A stretch of 63,885 bases of DNA from Muribaculaceae bacterium (GTDB lineage Bacteria; Bacteroidota; Bacteroidia; Bacteroidales; Muribaculaceae): positions 1-63,885 of the forward strand of contig JAHHQT010000002.1 in the NCBI GenBank assembly GCA_020026215.1, written 5' to 3'. Positions within the stretch are counted from its first letter, which is position 1. Each line of letters begins with the position of its first letter. A program made the position numbers and the translations under genes. The notes below the pieces were generated by a model. It searched no databases, was not told where the DNA came from, and saw only the letters and a program-made list of their open reading frames with translations. Of the stretch, positions 23,637 to 33,528 are shown one piece after another.

Positions 23637-26498
23637 CTATTCTGTTATTTCGCCTTCTTCTTCCCAAATTTCCTCTTCTGCTTCTGCGATTTTTTCTTCC
23701 ACGGAATCCATCGCTTGTTCTTCCAAAAAATTGAAATATTCACTGAATGAACGACCTTCTCGGATGAGAATATCCCAGTTCTTCTTGCTGATGAATACAG
23801 GCCTAATTTTGTCAGACATTTCCATTTGTGGGTCGTCAAGCAATTGTTTGTGGTATTGCATGACGTCATTCAAACTTGTAAAGCCTTTCACTACAACAAT
23901 GCCCAATCTGTCGAATTTGAGTTTCTCGATGTCGAAGTCTCTAACCGAGTAAGTGGTAAAGTTGTGTCTTGCCACGTTGAAGATAAGTCGGTTGGAAGAA
24001 ACACTATCTGTCGGGAAGGTCAATAGGCAAATGTGCTCGCCTTCTTTCGAAGGGTCGAATACTGCAACAGAACCTGCCTTTTGTGCGGTGCTGTCGTTTG
24101 ACAATTGGATAGACCAAAGCATACCTCTTACATTAGAAGAACCTTCGTTCGGCTTGCGGCCTTTTGTCAAGTCCTTCAAGATGGAAGAAACAAGTGGTGT
24201 CAAGTCCGTTTCTGGGTATCTGCCCAAAAGCTCTATCAAAGTCAATTTGAAGTTTTCATAGTCTTGTTCCGTCAAATAAGACATTGCATGCAAGAACAAG
24301 AACTTCGGCATAATTTTGGACAATGGGAAACGGTTCATCATATCTTTATATGACTGGTGTACCTTTTTATTGTCATTGTTCAAGTAATTCTTATAAGTTT
24401 CGGTATATATTTCCTCTTGAACAGCCTCCATGTTACGCAAATTCTGTACGTAGTTTGGATCTGCAAGCGCCTTGCCGTATTTTGAGTCAGCAAAGTTAGC
24501 CAATATCTTTTGACGATAAATTTCAGCTTCGGAGTTATTGCCATAGCGGATATGCATTAAATACATATTATAGTAGCAATCTAAACGATAGATATTGTCC
24601 GGATAACGGCTTCCCAAGTCGTTAAATGCTTTTTCAGCTGCTGCCACGTCTTCCAACTTGTCTTTTAGGATAATTCCCATGTTGAACAATCCTTCTTGGA
24701 TAATATTGTGTGAATTGGTGATTTCTTCCTCTGTTTTAGGTATTTGCACCAAATAATATTCAATGAAGTGCGGGTCTTGTTCGTGTGAGGCTTGTTCTTC
24801 TTTCTTTTTGAGATCTGCTATTTGTTCTTCGGAAAGAATGTTGCCTAACGAATCGGTCATGACCTTTTCTTCTTTATCTTCTTCATAGTTCGTTTCCTCG
24901 AAATCAGACATTGAGAAGGATGACTTGTTTACACGGCGCCAGTTATCTTCCAACTTTCTGCTACCCCAACGTTTTTGGAATTGGGTCTTGCCGGCATTTT
25001 TGGTTGCGGTATTGTAGAAATACCAAGACTTGTCGGTATTGAGGGTATAGGTTTGTGTGTTGGATTGCAATTTGTTGCCTTGGACTTCCGCATTTGCTAA
25101 ATGCTCTTGGCGGCGGGCTTCGTCAGCTTGTTCCTTTTCCTTTTTCTTTAATTCGTCCACCAGTCTTTGAGCCACTTTCTTCTGTTCTTCCGGTGAAAGT
25201 TTCGAAAGTTTCAATAGAGAATCCTGTAAAGTGACATTCTGTGAATAAATAGCCAGTTCGTCCAATACATCGGAACGGCGTTTAATCATCTTGTAATTAG
25301 GATAATCTTCGGGTAATTGGGTTACACCTTCAGAATAGCAAGGCTGTGCCTTGTCGTATTTGAATTGGTCAAAATACAAGCCGCCTAACGTGATTTGGTT
25401 AATGGCTTTGTCCAATCCGTTGCGTGTGCTCTTTTCGTTGGCAAGTATGTAATTCTCAATTGCTTTTGTGGTGTCTCGACGAGTCATGTAAAGATTGCCG
25501 ATGGCGTAATAGATTTGGTCCAGATAATCCTTGTTCCTGTCCAAACGAGTCATGCGGTGCAATGACTTGATTTCTGACTCAATGTTTGAGCCTTGGAAAA
25601 CTTCAGTTTGTTTGATTCGAGCGTTGAATTGTGCACGATAGCTGGTGTGGGATGATTTGGCAACACTCTTGAAGCATTTGTAGGCATTGCCGTTGTCTCC
25701 GATACTTTCGTAAACTTGTCCCAATAAGAAGTTGATACGATTTTTATTTCTTCCCGAAGTCTTGTCGGCTGCCAATTTCAATAGGGGAATAGCCTTGTCG
25801 TATTTCTTGCTCTTGACATAGAAATTACCCATGGCTGTATAATACATGCGTTTCAAGTCGCCGTTGACCAGTTCCTCCTCTTTGATGCGACTGACCACAT
25901 TTTCAGCTTCATTCACCCAACCCAATGCACAATAACATTGCAATTGCCATAATTTTGATTCGGTGATTAATTTTGGCAACCAGGTGAAATGGCGTTCAAT
26001 GTACATGAAGGTGGACGCAGAGCCTAGGAAATCTCCTTTTAGATATTGAGCCTCACCCATCAGTCTCCATGCGTTGTGCAGAAATGGGTTGTATTCACTA
26101 CGTTTCAAGAAAGCTCTGTATTTCGGGTTTTTCATCTTGCTCCTGTCTTTTTTCGGACGCTTTTGGATAGAGTGCAAGGCAATGGCTTTCTGCATCTTTT
26201 CGATGGTGCGTTCAAAATCAGAAGTAGGTTGTGGTGATTTAGGATCGGCATAGGCTTCTGCCGGGTGGATATATATCAATCCTGAAAAGTCGTCTTCATA
26301 GTCTTCCACCATTTTTTTTACTTGTTCCTTGTAATGTTCTTCGCCATTGAAGTAGACATTATATCGTGTGGTGAAAGCCTGGAAACGACGTGAAGCCGCA
26401 GTGTTTTTCTTTGTGCTACAGGATTGTAGCCCTAAAAACATTGCCAAGAAGATAGTTAAATATATATATAGTCGTTTCAAATTTTTTCTTTTTGCCAT
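23637..26498 (-). CDS. porW: T9SS lipoprotein PorW (SprE-type TPR protein)
   Basis: A 953-residue lipoprotein with signal IYLTIFLAMFLGLQSC, then STKKNTAASRRFQAFTTRYNVYFNG, the conserved PorW/SprE start (first part: RRFQAFTTRYNVYFNG). Tetratricopeptide repeats fill about residues 120-420 and 600-760; a Lys/Glu-rich segment lies near 450-490 and an acidic tail (SVEEKIAEAEEEIWEEEGEI) ends the protein. PorW/SprE is needed for T9SS secretion and is reported to connect the PorK-PorN ring with the translocon. It is far from the core por operon here, as is usual. The ABC permease gene lies 38 bp upstream in the same direction. Confidence 0.87.
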   Translation of the reverse strand: MAKRKNLKRLYIYLTIFLAMFLGLQSCSTKKNTAASRRFQAFTTRYNVYFNGEEHYKEQVKKMVEDYEDDFSGLIYIHPAEAYADPKSPQPTSDFERTIEKMQKAIALHSIQKRPKKDRSKMKNPKYRAFLKRSEYNPFLHNAWRLMGEAQYLKGDFLGSASTFMYIERHFTWLPKLITESKLWQLQCYCALGWVNEAENVVSRIKEEELVNGDLKRMYYTAMGNFYVKSKKYDKAIPLLKLAADKTSGRNKNRINFLLGQVYESIGDNGNAYKCFKSVAKSSHTSYRAQFNARIKQTEVFQGSNIESEIKSLHRMTRLDRNKDYLDQIYYAIGNLYMTRRDTTKAIENYILANEKSTRNGLDKAINQITLGGLYFDQFKYDKAQPCYSEGVTQLPEDYPNYKMIKRRSDVLDELAIYSQNVTLQDSLLKLSKLSPEEQKKVAQRLVDELKKKEKEQADEARRQEHLANAEVQGNKLQSNTQTYTLNTDKSWYFYNTATKNAGKTQFQKRWGSRKLEDNWRRVNKSSFSMSDFEETNYEEDKEEKVMTDSLGNILSEEQIADLKKKEEQASHEQDPHFIEYYLVQIPKTEEEITNSHNIIQEGLFNMGIILKDKLEDVAAAEKAFNDLGSRYPDNIYRLDCYYNMYLMHIRYGNNSEAEIYRQKILANFADSKYGKALADPNYVQNLRNMEAVQEEIYTETYKNYLNNDNKKVHQSYKDMMNRFPLSKIMPKFLFLHAMSYLTEQDYENFKLTLIELLGRYPETDLTPLVSSILKDLTKGRKPNEGSSNVRGMLWSIQLSNDSTAQKAGSVAVFDPSKEGEHICLLTFPTDSVSSNRLIFNVARHNFTTYSVRDFDIEKLKFDRLGIVVVKGFTSLNDVMQYHKQLLDDPQMEMSDKIRPVFISKKNWDILIREGRSFSEYFNFLEEQAMDSVEEKIAEAEEEIWEEEGEITE

Positions 26499-26536
26499 TA
26501 ATAATTAACGTGATTTTCCCTGATTTATTGCTGAAA

Positions 26537-27346
26537 TTAGGCTCGTTTCATGCAAACTTTCTTCAAACCTTTGGCAATTCCGTACGCCAAAATTAAGGTC
26601 AATACGATAGTTGCCGATGCCGGGATTTCTGAATAGTATGAAATAAACAGTCCTGCCACTGAACAAATCAGGCTGACAGACGATGCAATAATGGAAATTC
26701 TATGGATTCTCGGAGTGAAGGTTTCTGCAATCATTTGGGGGATGGAGAACAACGACATCAATAGCATGATACCGATAAGTTTCAAGGTTAAAACGATACA
26801 GATAGCGGTAAAAATCATCATAATAAAGTTGATGGTTTTTACAGGCATTCCGATAGTTTGAGCGAAGTCTTTGTCGAAAGCGCAGGCAATGATAGGACGG
26901 TAATAGATGAGCGCAAATATCAATAATGCAGCTAAATAGACTGCAAAAATAATCAAGTCTGTCTGTGAAATTGTCAGAATGTTACCGAAAAGGAACGAGG
27001 TCAGTTCCGGTACATATCCAGGAGTTAGGAAAATGAAAATCACACCGATAGCCATACCCAATGCCCAAAAGACTGATATGGCAGAATCCTCGCGTACCTT
27101 GCCTTTTGTCGATAGCCATTCAATGCCTGTTGCCGAGCCTACGGCAAAGATTCCTGCGGTAATCATCGGGTTGATGCCCATGTAGTAGCCCAATCCCAAA
27201 CCGCCGAAGCAGGCATGGGTGATACCACCGGTCACAAACATCAATCTGCGGGCAACAATGTAAGTCCCGATAATGGCAGATGCAATGCTGATAAGCATTA
27301 AACCGATAAGGGCATTGTTGAAAAATGTATATTCAAATATATTCAT
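26537..27346 (-). CDS. metal ABC transporter permease (ZnuB/MntB family)
   Basis: A 269-residue inner-membrane protein with about eight hydrophobic helices. It begins YTFFNNALIGLMLISIASAI and contains IVARRLMFVTGGITHACFGG, the conserved stretch of ABC-3 family permeases that import zinc, manganese or iron. The partner ATPase and binding-protein genes are not in the window, so the metal cannot be assigned. It is upstream of porW in the same direction with a 38-bp gap and may share a transcript. Confidence 0.9.
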   Translation of the reverse strand: MNIFEYTFFNNALIGLMLISIASAIIGTYIVARRLMFVTGGITHACFGGLGLGYYMGINPMITAGIFAVGSATGIEWLSTKGKVREDSAISVFWALGMAIGVIFIFLTPGYVPELTSFLFGNILTISQTDLIIFAVYLAALLIFALIYYRPIIACAFDKDFAQTIGMPVKTINFIMMIFTAICIVLTLKLIGIMLLMSLFSIPQMIAETFTPRIHRISIIASSVSLICSVAGLFISYYSEIPASATIVLTLILAYGIAKGLKKVCMKRA

Positions 27347-27476
27347 CTTGACTTCACAAAATTTGGAAATGTAAAAGTAATGATAAAAAGCAGATATGGC
27401 AAACTTTTAAATATTTGTCTGCGTTCGAAAATTATTTTCTTTTCGTTTAAGGGCATAGAACCCCGTTGAAATGCTG

Positions 27477-27484
27477 TATCTTTG
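27477..27484 (+). promoter_or_regulatory. -7 promoter element of the YgjP-type gene
   Basis: TATCTTTG, 4 bp before the ATG at 27489. If it is the real -7 element, the transcript would start at or near the initiation codon (leaderless). Confidence 0.45.
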
Positions 27485-27488
27485 CATC

Positions 27489-28193
27489 ATGCCGATTCAA
27501 AAAATATTGCAGGATGCCGATTTTGGGCAGATTGTCATTTCCACTCGTAGGGGAATGCGCCAAGTCGTTGTGCGCATCAAGTCCGATGGCCTTTATGTCA
27601 ATGCTCCATATTTTACGCGAGTTTCCAGTGTGTTGGAAATTGTTGAAAAGCATCGTGCCGATTTGCTGAAAAAGAAGGCGAGCCGTCCTTCGCATCTCAT
27701 TGATACGGACTTTGAATTCCATTCTGATTTTATCTCCTTGCGTGTCGTTGAGGGTCGTAGGTTTGAATCCCGCCTGGATCATGCCACGGGAGAGCGGTGC
27801 ATCGCATGCCCCAAAGAAACGGATTTTGAAAATCCCGATATACAGGCATTTTTGAGAAAGGCAATTGTGAATATCTTGAAGCGTAGGGCGGCTGAAGTGT
27901 TGCCTGCGCGATTAGCTGAACTGGCTGCGAGGAACGGCTTGAAATATGCTTCCATTAGAATTAACAGTGCCAAAACACGCTGGGGAAGTTGTTCTTCATT
28001 AAAAACCATAAGCCTTTCCTGCTATATCATGTTGTTGCCCAAACATCTTGCCGATTATGTCATGTTGCATGAACTTTCCCATTTGCTCGAAATGAATCAT
28101 AGCGAGCGTTTTTGGTTGGTGATGGACAAGATGACCGACGGTCGAGCGAAGCAATTGGAGAAGGAAATCAAGCAATACCATACATCTTTTTAA
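27489..28193 (+). CDS. YgjP-type metal-dependent hydrolase (DUF45, M48-like)
   Basis: A 234-residue zincin-like protein. The C-terminal half has the HExxH motif in VMLHELSHLLEMNHSERFW, with a third ligand His in the same stretch, preceded by RWGSCSSLKTISLSCYIMLLP, the usual family signature. The N-terminal half is beta-rich and conserved in this family (RRGMRQVVVRIKSDG). Start at 27489 (MPIQKIL); the upstream ATG at 27471 lies ahead of the promoter. Substrate is unknown for the family. It is a single gene divergent from the ABC permease. Confidence 0.88.
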   Translation: MPIQKILQDADFGQIVISTRRGMRQVVVRIKSDGLYVNAPYFTRVSSVLEIVEKHRADLLKKKASRPSHLIDTDFEFHSDFISLRVVEGRRFESRLDHATGERCIACPKETDFENPDIQAFLRKAIVNILKRRAAEVLPARLAELAARNGLKYASIRINSAKTRWGSCSSLKTISLSCYIMLLPKHLADYVMLHELSHLLEMNHSERFWLVMDKMTDGRAKQLEKEIKQYHTSF

Positions 28194-28256
28194 TAATTAT
28201 AGCTTTATAGTTGTAGATTCTGTTTAAGAAACGGCAAAATATATGTTGTTTTTTAG

Positions 28257-28264
28257 TATCTTTG
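28257..28264 (+). promoter_or_regulatory. -7 promoter element of speA
   Basis: TATCTTTG; predicted start near 28271, leader about 52 nt. No convincing -33 element. Confidence 0.5.
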
Positions 28265-28322
28265 TACCCTTAATTTTTATGTTACAATAATTTGGCTAAT
28301 TTTTAAATAAACAAGTTTAAGA

Positions 28323-30218
28323 ATGAGAAAATGGAGAATTGAAGATAGTGCAGAGTTATACAACATCAATGGTTGGGGACTCAAGTATTTTTCTATCAAT
28401 GAAAAGGGGCATGTTCAAGTTACACCGAAGGAAGGTCAAGTTTCAGTCGATTTGAAAGACTTGATGGATGAACTGCAAGTACGTGATATCACCTCTCCAG
28501 TATTGTTGCGTTTCCCGGATATTTTGGACAATAGAATCGAAAAAATATCTCGTTGCTTCAAGCAGGCTGCTGTAGAATATAAATATGAAGCTCAGAATTT
28601 CATCATATATCCGATTAAGGTGAACCAAATGCGCCAGGTGGTTGAAGAAATTGTAACACACGGCAAAAAATTTAATATCGGTCTTGAAGCAGGCTCAAAA
28701 CCTGAACTTCATGCTGTCCTTGCTACCAATATCGATGAGAGCAACTTGATTATCTGTAACGGATATAAAGATGAAAATTACATCGAATTGGCTTTGTTGG
28801 CACAAAAGATGGGCCGCCGTATTTTCCTTGTCGTTGAAAAATTGAACGAATTGCGTTTGATTGCTTCTCTTTCCAAGAAAATCGGTGTTCGTCCGAACAT
28901 TGGTATCCGCATTAAATTGACCAGCTCTGGTAGCGGTAAATGGGAAGAATCGGGAGGTGACCAAAGTAAATTCGGTTTGAACTCAAGCGAATTGCTTGAA
29001 GCTATTGAAATCCTTCAAAAGAATAAATTGGAAGACTGCTTGAGGTTGATTCACTTCCATATCGGCAGTCAAATCACCAAAATACGCCGTATTAAAAACG
29101 CATTGCGTGAGGCTACCCAATTCTATGTACAATTGTCAAAAATGGGATTCAATATCGATTTCATTGACATTGGCGGTGGCTTGGGTGTTGACTACGACGG
29201 AACTCGCAGTAGTGCAAGCGAAAGTAGCATGAACTATTCCATTCAGGAGTATGCAAATGATGCTATTTCTGCTTTGGTCGATGTTTGTATAAAAAACAAT
29301 TTGAAACAACCGAACATCATTACTGAATCAGGCCGTTCTTTGACAGCCCATCACTCTGTATTGATTTTCGAAGCATTGGAAACTACACAACTTCCTATCT
29401 GGAACGATAACGAAGAAGTGGGTGAAGATGCGCACGAATTGGCTCGCGAACTTTATGATATTTGGGATAAGTTGAACGTATCCCGTTTGTTGGAAAGCTG
29501 GCACGATGCTTTGCAGATTCGAGAGGAGGCGCTTGACTTGTTCAGCTTGGGTATGCTTGACTTGAAGACTCGTGCCCAAATTGAAAAATTGTTTTGGTCA
29601 GTGGCTCGCGATGTCAACGATTTGGCGAGAGAATTGAAACACGTTCCTGAAGAATTGAGAATATCAAAGATGTTGCCTGACAAATATTTCTGCAACTTCT
29701 CTTTGTTCCAGTCATTGCCTGACTCTTGGGCAATTGACCAAATGTTCCCAATCATGCCGATTGCCAAATTGGACGAACGCCCGACACGTACAGCTACTAT
29801 TCAGGATATTACTTGTGATTCTGACGGTAAGGTGGCTAACTTTATCTCTCACACAGGCATCTCTCATTCATTGCCAATTCACCCGTTGAAAAACAATGAA
29901 TCTTATTATTTGGGAGTGTTCCTTGTTGGTGCTTATCAGGAAATCTTGGGAGATATGCACAACTTGTTCGGTGACACCAATGCCGTTCATATCAGTACTT
30001 ACGAGGACCACTACGAAATTGACCAAATCATCGATGGTGAAACAGTTGCCGAAGTATTGGACTATGTACAATATAGTCCTAAGAAATTGGTTCGTAACGT
30101 AGAAACTTGGGTGACACGTTCTATGAAATCCGGTAAAATCACACCGGAAGAAGGTCGTGAGTTCTTAAGTAACTATCGTTCTGGATTGTACGGTTACACC
30201 TATTTGGAAAAAGATTAA
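28323..30218 (+). CDS. speA: biosynthetic arginine decarboxylase
   Basis: A 631-residue PLP enzyme converting arginine to agmatine, the first step of a polyamine route. The PLP-binding Lys99 is in YPIKVNQ, the glycine-rich phosphate-binding loop is in FIDIGGGLGVDYDG, and IHFHIGSQITKIR and ESGRSLTAHHS follow; the length fits the family. The C-terminus shows the usual helical insert. truA begins 15 bp after the stop codon, so the two are probably co-transcribed. Confidence 0.95.
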   Translation: MRKWRIEDSAELYNINGWGLKYFSINEKGHVQVTPKEGQVSVDLKDLMDELQVRDITSPVLLRFPDILDNRIEKISRCFKQAAVEYKYEAQNFIIYPIKVNQMRQVVEEIVTHGKKFNIGLEAGSKPELHAVLATNIDESNLIICNGYKDENYIELALLAQKMGRRIFLVVEKLNELRLIASLSKKIGVRPNIGIRIKLTSSGSGKWEESGGDQSKFGLNSSELLEAIEILQKNKLEDCLRLIHFHIGSQITKIRRIKNALREATQFYVQLSKMGFNIDFIDIGGGLGVDYDGTRSSASESSMNYSIQEYANDAISALVDVCIKNNLKQPNIITESGRSLTAHHSVLIFEALETTQLPIWNDNEEVGEDAHELARELYDIWDKLNVSRLLESWHDALQIREEALDLFSLGMLDLKTRAQIEKLFWSVARDVNDLARELKHVPEELRISKMLPDKYFCNFSLFQSLPDSWAIDQMFPIMPIAKLDERPTRTATIQDITCDSDGKVANFISHTGISHSLPIHPLKNNESYYLGVFLVGAYQEILGDMHNLFGDTNAVHISTYEDHYEIDQIIDGETVAEVLDYVQYSPKKLVRNVETWVTRSMKSGKITPEEGREFLSNYRSGLYGYTYLEKD

Positions 30219-30233
30219 AAACGAAAAACCATA

Positions 30234-30983
30234 ATGGCTTTTAGATATTTCATGCGTTTGGCTTACAATGGTGCCCCTTTCCACGGGTGGCAGTCGCAGC
30301 CAAACGCTGTTTCTGTTCAAGAAGTTTTGGAGCGTGCATTGTCCACGGTCCTTCGCTCCGATATTAAAATTACCGGAGCCGGACGAACAGATACAGGCGT
30401 GAATGCCAAAACCATGGTGGCGCATTTTGATTTGGAAGAACCTATAAAGGATTCCTATCGTTTTCTACGTGCCATTAACAGCCTATCAGGTAAGGATATT
30501 GTGGTAGATGCGGTAACTGAAGTTGCTCCTGATGCGCATGCACGTTTTGACGCAGTGAAACGTACCTATAAATATTTCATTGCCACAAAAAGATCTCCAT
30601 TTGCCTATCCGTTTTCCTGGTATCCAGGATTCCAACTTGATGTTGAGGCGATGAATCGAGCAGCAAGCCATTTGGGAAGCTATATTGATTTTACCAGTTT
30701 CAGCAAATTGCATACGGATGTTATGACCAACAATTGCCGTATTGACTATGCCAAGTGGGAGGTCAATGGCGATTATCTGGTTTTTACCATTTCGGCAGAC
30801 CGATTTCTTCGCAATATGGTGCGTGCCATTGTCGGTACGTTGGTTGATGTAGGCCGACATAAACTGACCGAACAGCAGTTCTGCGAGATTATCGAAAAGA
30901 AAAATCGCTGTGATGCAGGGGCATCCGTTCCGGGTAATGCCTTGTTCCTTTGGGATGTGGAATATCCCTATCCTTTGTTCTAA
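30234..30983 (+). CDS. truA: tRNA pseudouridine(38-40) synthase TruA
   Basis: Makes pseudouridine at positions 38-40 of the tRNA anticodon arm. The catalytic Asp53 is in GAGRTDTGVNA; YNGAPFHGWQSQPN near the N-terminus and DRFLRNMVRAIVGTL near residues 197-211 are family motifs. At 249 residues it is standard length. No frameshift. Confidence 0.96.
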   Translation: MAFRYFMRLAYNGAPFHGWQSQPNAVSVQEVLERALSTVLRSDIKITGAGRTDTGVNAKTMVAHFDLEEPIKDSYRFLRAINSLSGKDIVVDAVTEVAPDAHARFDAVKRTYKYFIATKRSPFAYPFSWYPGFQLDVEAMNRAASHLGSYIDFTSFSKLHTDVMTNNCRIDYAKWEVNGDYLVFTISADRFLRNMVRAIVGTLVDVGRHKLTEQQFCEIIEKKNRCDAGASVPGNALFLWDVEYPYPLF

Positions 30984-31027
30984 TTTTCTTTTTAAAACAT
31001 AAATAAATAATTGTTGTCAAATTTGGC

Positions 31028-31059
31028 TTTGCATATCCAGAATTCTATCGTTAAATTTG
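31028..31059 (+). promoter_or_regulatory. promoter of porX
   Basis: TTTG at 31028-31031, 20-bp spacer, TAAATTTG at 31052-31059. Predicted start near 31066, leader about 21 nt to the ATG at 31087. Confidence 0.7.
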
Positions 31060-31086
31060 CAATAACACAATTATATATTCTTGATT

Positions 31087-32631
31087 ATGGAGATTAACGG
31101 AAAAATACTTTGGGCAGACGATGAAATAGATCTTTTGAAACCTCATATCATGTTCTTAAAAATGAAGGGATATGATGTGGAAACTGTAAATAATGGCAGT
31201 GATGCTTTGGATAAGGTTAAAGAGGAGCCCTTCGATTTAGTTATTCTCGATGAAAACATGCCGGGTTTGAGTGGTTTGGAAACCTTGTCGCAAATCAAGC
31301 GGTACCAACCGGATGTTCCTGTCATCATGATTACCAAGAGTGAAGAGGAAAACATCATGAATCAGGCTATTGGTAACAAGATTGCCGATTATTTGATTAA
31401 GCCCGTTAATCCGAATCAGATATTAATGTCCTTGAAGAAGAATCTTCATTTCGGACGCTTGGTCTCTCAAAAAGCGACTGCTGACTATCAGCAGGAATTC
31501 CGTAGAATCACTGAATTAATCAACGAGTCTTACGACATCAATGATTGGTATGAACTTTATCGCAAACTCGTTTTCTGGGAAATGGAGCTGGCGCAAACTG
31601 ATACCAATATGGATGAATTGCTTTTGATGCAGAAGAACGAAGCCAATTTCGCCTTTTCTAAGTTCATCAAGAAGAACTACGAAAAATGGATGAACAGCGA
31701 AGACCATCCGTTGATGAGCCACGAAATTTTCAAGACAAAAGTGTTGCCGTTGTTGGATGCAGGAAAGAAGGTGTTCTTCATTGTCATTGATAACTTCCGT
31801 TTGGACCAATGGAAGATTGTCAAACCTATGTTTACTGAATATTTCAATATCGAGGAAGACTTGTATTGTAGTATTTTGCCAACGGCTACCCAATATGCGC
31901 GCAATGCCATATTCTCAGGTTTGTTACCTGTACAAATTGAAAAGATGTTCCCGAATTTGTGGGTGGACGAAGATTCCGAAGAAGGAAAGAACTTGAACGA
32001 ATCCCCATTGATTCAGACATTGTTGGACCGTTATCGCAAAAATTATACTTTTTCTTATAATAAGATTTACGAATCCCAGTTCGGTGAAAAGTTGGTACAG
32101 AACTTCAAGGCTTTCAATCAATATGATTTGAACGTGGTGGTATTCAACTTTATTGATATGTTGTCACATGCACGTACCGAGTCCAAGATGATTCGTGAGT
32201 TGGCTTGTAACAATGCCGCTTACCGTTCATTGACAGAATCTTGGTTTCGTCATTCTTCGGCACTCGACTTGTTGCGCAAGATTGCCGAGAGTGGGGCGAG
32301 TGTAGTTCTTTCCACAGATCATGGTACTATCCGAGTGGATAATCCGATTAAGATAGTGGGGGACAAAAATACCAATACCAACTTACGTTATAAAGTGGGT
32401 AAGAACTTGAGTTATAACGAAAAACAAGTTTATGAAATAAAGAAACCAGAACGTTACGGGTTGCCTTCTCCTAACATTTCATCAACCTATGTGTTTACGA
32501 TGAACAATGATTTCTTTGCTTACCCGAACAACTATAACTATTACGTACAGTACTATAAGGAAACTTTCCAACATGGCGGTATTTCCATGGAAGAAATGTT
32601 GATTCCTTTGGTGACGATGAATCCTAAATAG
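31087..32631 (+). CDS. porX: T9SS response regulator PorX (receiver plus PglZ domain)
   Basis: A 514-residue protein. The N-terminal receiver (residues 1-120) has the acidic pair DDE (11-13), the phosphorylated Asp55 in LVILDENMPG and Lys in DYLIKPVNP. The C-terminal half is a PglZ/alkaline-phosphatase-like domain with metal-site segments FFIVIDNFRLDQW and LSTDHGTIRV. This receiver-PglZ fusion defines PorX, which with the sensor kinase PorY and an ECF sigma factor controls T9SS genes in Porphyromonas. PorY is not in the window. ATG 31087 is preferred to the TTG at 31081. Its end overlaps the convergent dedA gene by 8 bp. Confidence 0.93.
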   Translation: MEINGKILWADDEIDLLKPHIMFLKMKGYDVETVNNGSDALDKVKEEPFDLVILDENMPGLSGLETLSQIKRYQPDVPVIMITKSEEENIMNQAIGNKIADYLIKPVNPNQILMSLKKNLHFGRLVSQKATADYQQEFRRITELINESYDINDWYELYRKLVFWEMELAQTDTNMDELLLMQKNEANFAFSKFIKKNYEKWMNSEDHPLMSHEIFKTKVLPLLDAGKKVFFIVIDNFRLDQWKIVKPMFTEYFNIEEDLYCSILPTATQYARNAIFSGLLPVQIEKMFPNLWVDEDSEEGKNLNESPLIQTLLDRYRKNYTFSYNKIYESQFGEKLVQNFKAFNQYDLNVVVFNFIDMLSHARTESKMIRELACNNAAYRSLTESWFRHSSALDLLRKIAESGASVVLSTDHGTIRVDNPIKIVGDKNTNTNLRYKVGKNLSYNEKQVYEIKKPERYGLPSPNISSTYVFTMNNDFFAYPNNYNYYVQYYKETFQHGGISMEEMLIPLVTMNPK

Positions 32632-33274
32632 TTCCGGATTTTTGTTTGCGTTTTTTGATTTGCTTCTTCACTATCACTCCTATAATTAGGATACCGATGA
32701 TGGAGAAGAACACTACGTTTATCCATGTGCCGTAGTATTCGATGGTCGATGCTATTTCATCAGGGGGAAGAATATACGCCAAAAAGTAGCCTGCGGCAGA
32801 CAACACAGAATTCCAGATAGCAGAGCCGAAAGTGGTATAGAAGATAAAAGCCGCAATGTTCATTCTTGCCAACCCGGCAGGAATGGAGATGAATTGTCGT
32901 CCTGCGGGAAGCAGACGACCTACAAAAGTGGACCAGTTGCCGTTTTTACGGAACAGGTTCTCGGCGTATTCCATCTTTTTACTACTAAGCATAAGCAAAT
33001 GTCCCCACTTGCTGTCAGCAAATTTGTGGATGAGCGGACGACCTAGGAAAAGTGACAGGTGATAGTTGATGATAGCTCCGAGCGTAGAGCCAATTGTTGT
33101 CACCAAAATCAGAACGAAAATATCCATTTCCCCGATGGCTGCTTTATAGGCAGCAGGGGTAACAATCAATTCTGCCGGTAATGGTACGACGGAATTTTCC
33201 ATGACCATAAGGATAAAAATCACCTCATAGCTCAGATGCTCCATAGCCCATTCAATCAGTGCTGTTATTTCCAT
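32624..33274 (-). CDS. DedA family membrane protein
   Basis: A 216-residue inner-membrane protein with the DedA/SNARE-associated (VTT) pattern: EVIFILMVMENSVVPLPAEL near the N-terminus, GRLLPAGRQFISIPAGLARM in the middle and a C-terminal helix followed by KKQIKKRKQKSG. DedA proteins act in membrane homeostasis, with undecaprenyl-phosphate or phospholipid flipping shown for some. Substrate is not readable here. It has a textbook promoter upstream and a 3' end overlapping porX. Confidence 0.92.
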   Translation of the reverse strand: MEITALIEWAMEHLSYEVIFILMVMENSVVPLPAELIVTPAAYKAAIGEMDIFVLILVTTIGSTLGAIINYHLSLFLGRPLIHKFADSKWGHLLMLSSKKMEYAENLFRKNGNWSTFVGRLLPAGRQFISIPAGLARMNIAAFIFYTTFGSAIWNSVLSAAGYFLAYILPPDEIASTIEYYGTWINVVFFSIIGILIIGVIVKKQIKKRKQKSGTI

Positions 33275-33304
33275 TAGAATTTATGACGTCGTTATTTTCG
33301 GGTT

Positions 33305-33335
33305 CAAAGGTAATTCAAGTCTCCCGATTTCGCAA
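33305..33335 (-). promoter_or_regulatory. promoter of the dedA-family gene
   Basis: The minus strand has TTG at 33335-33333, a 20-bp spacer and TACCTTTG at 33312-33305. Predicted start near 33298, leader about 24 nt. Confidence 0.7.
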
Positions 33336-33528
33336 CTTTTGCAGAGTGTCAATATGGACATTTAAGGCTGAATGTAATTTGAGTTGTAAATTGGATTGGC
33401 CTATTTTAATATAAATTGTAATATTTATCGGATTTACTGTGACAAATCGTTTGGAAATTACAATTAAAATATTTATTTTTGAAGAAGTGATTACAATTCA
33501 ATATCTAACTAATAAAAACTTTAAGATT

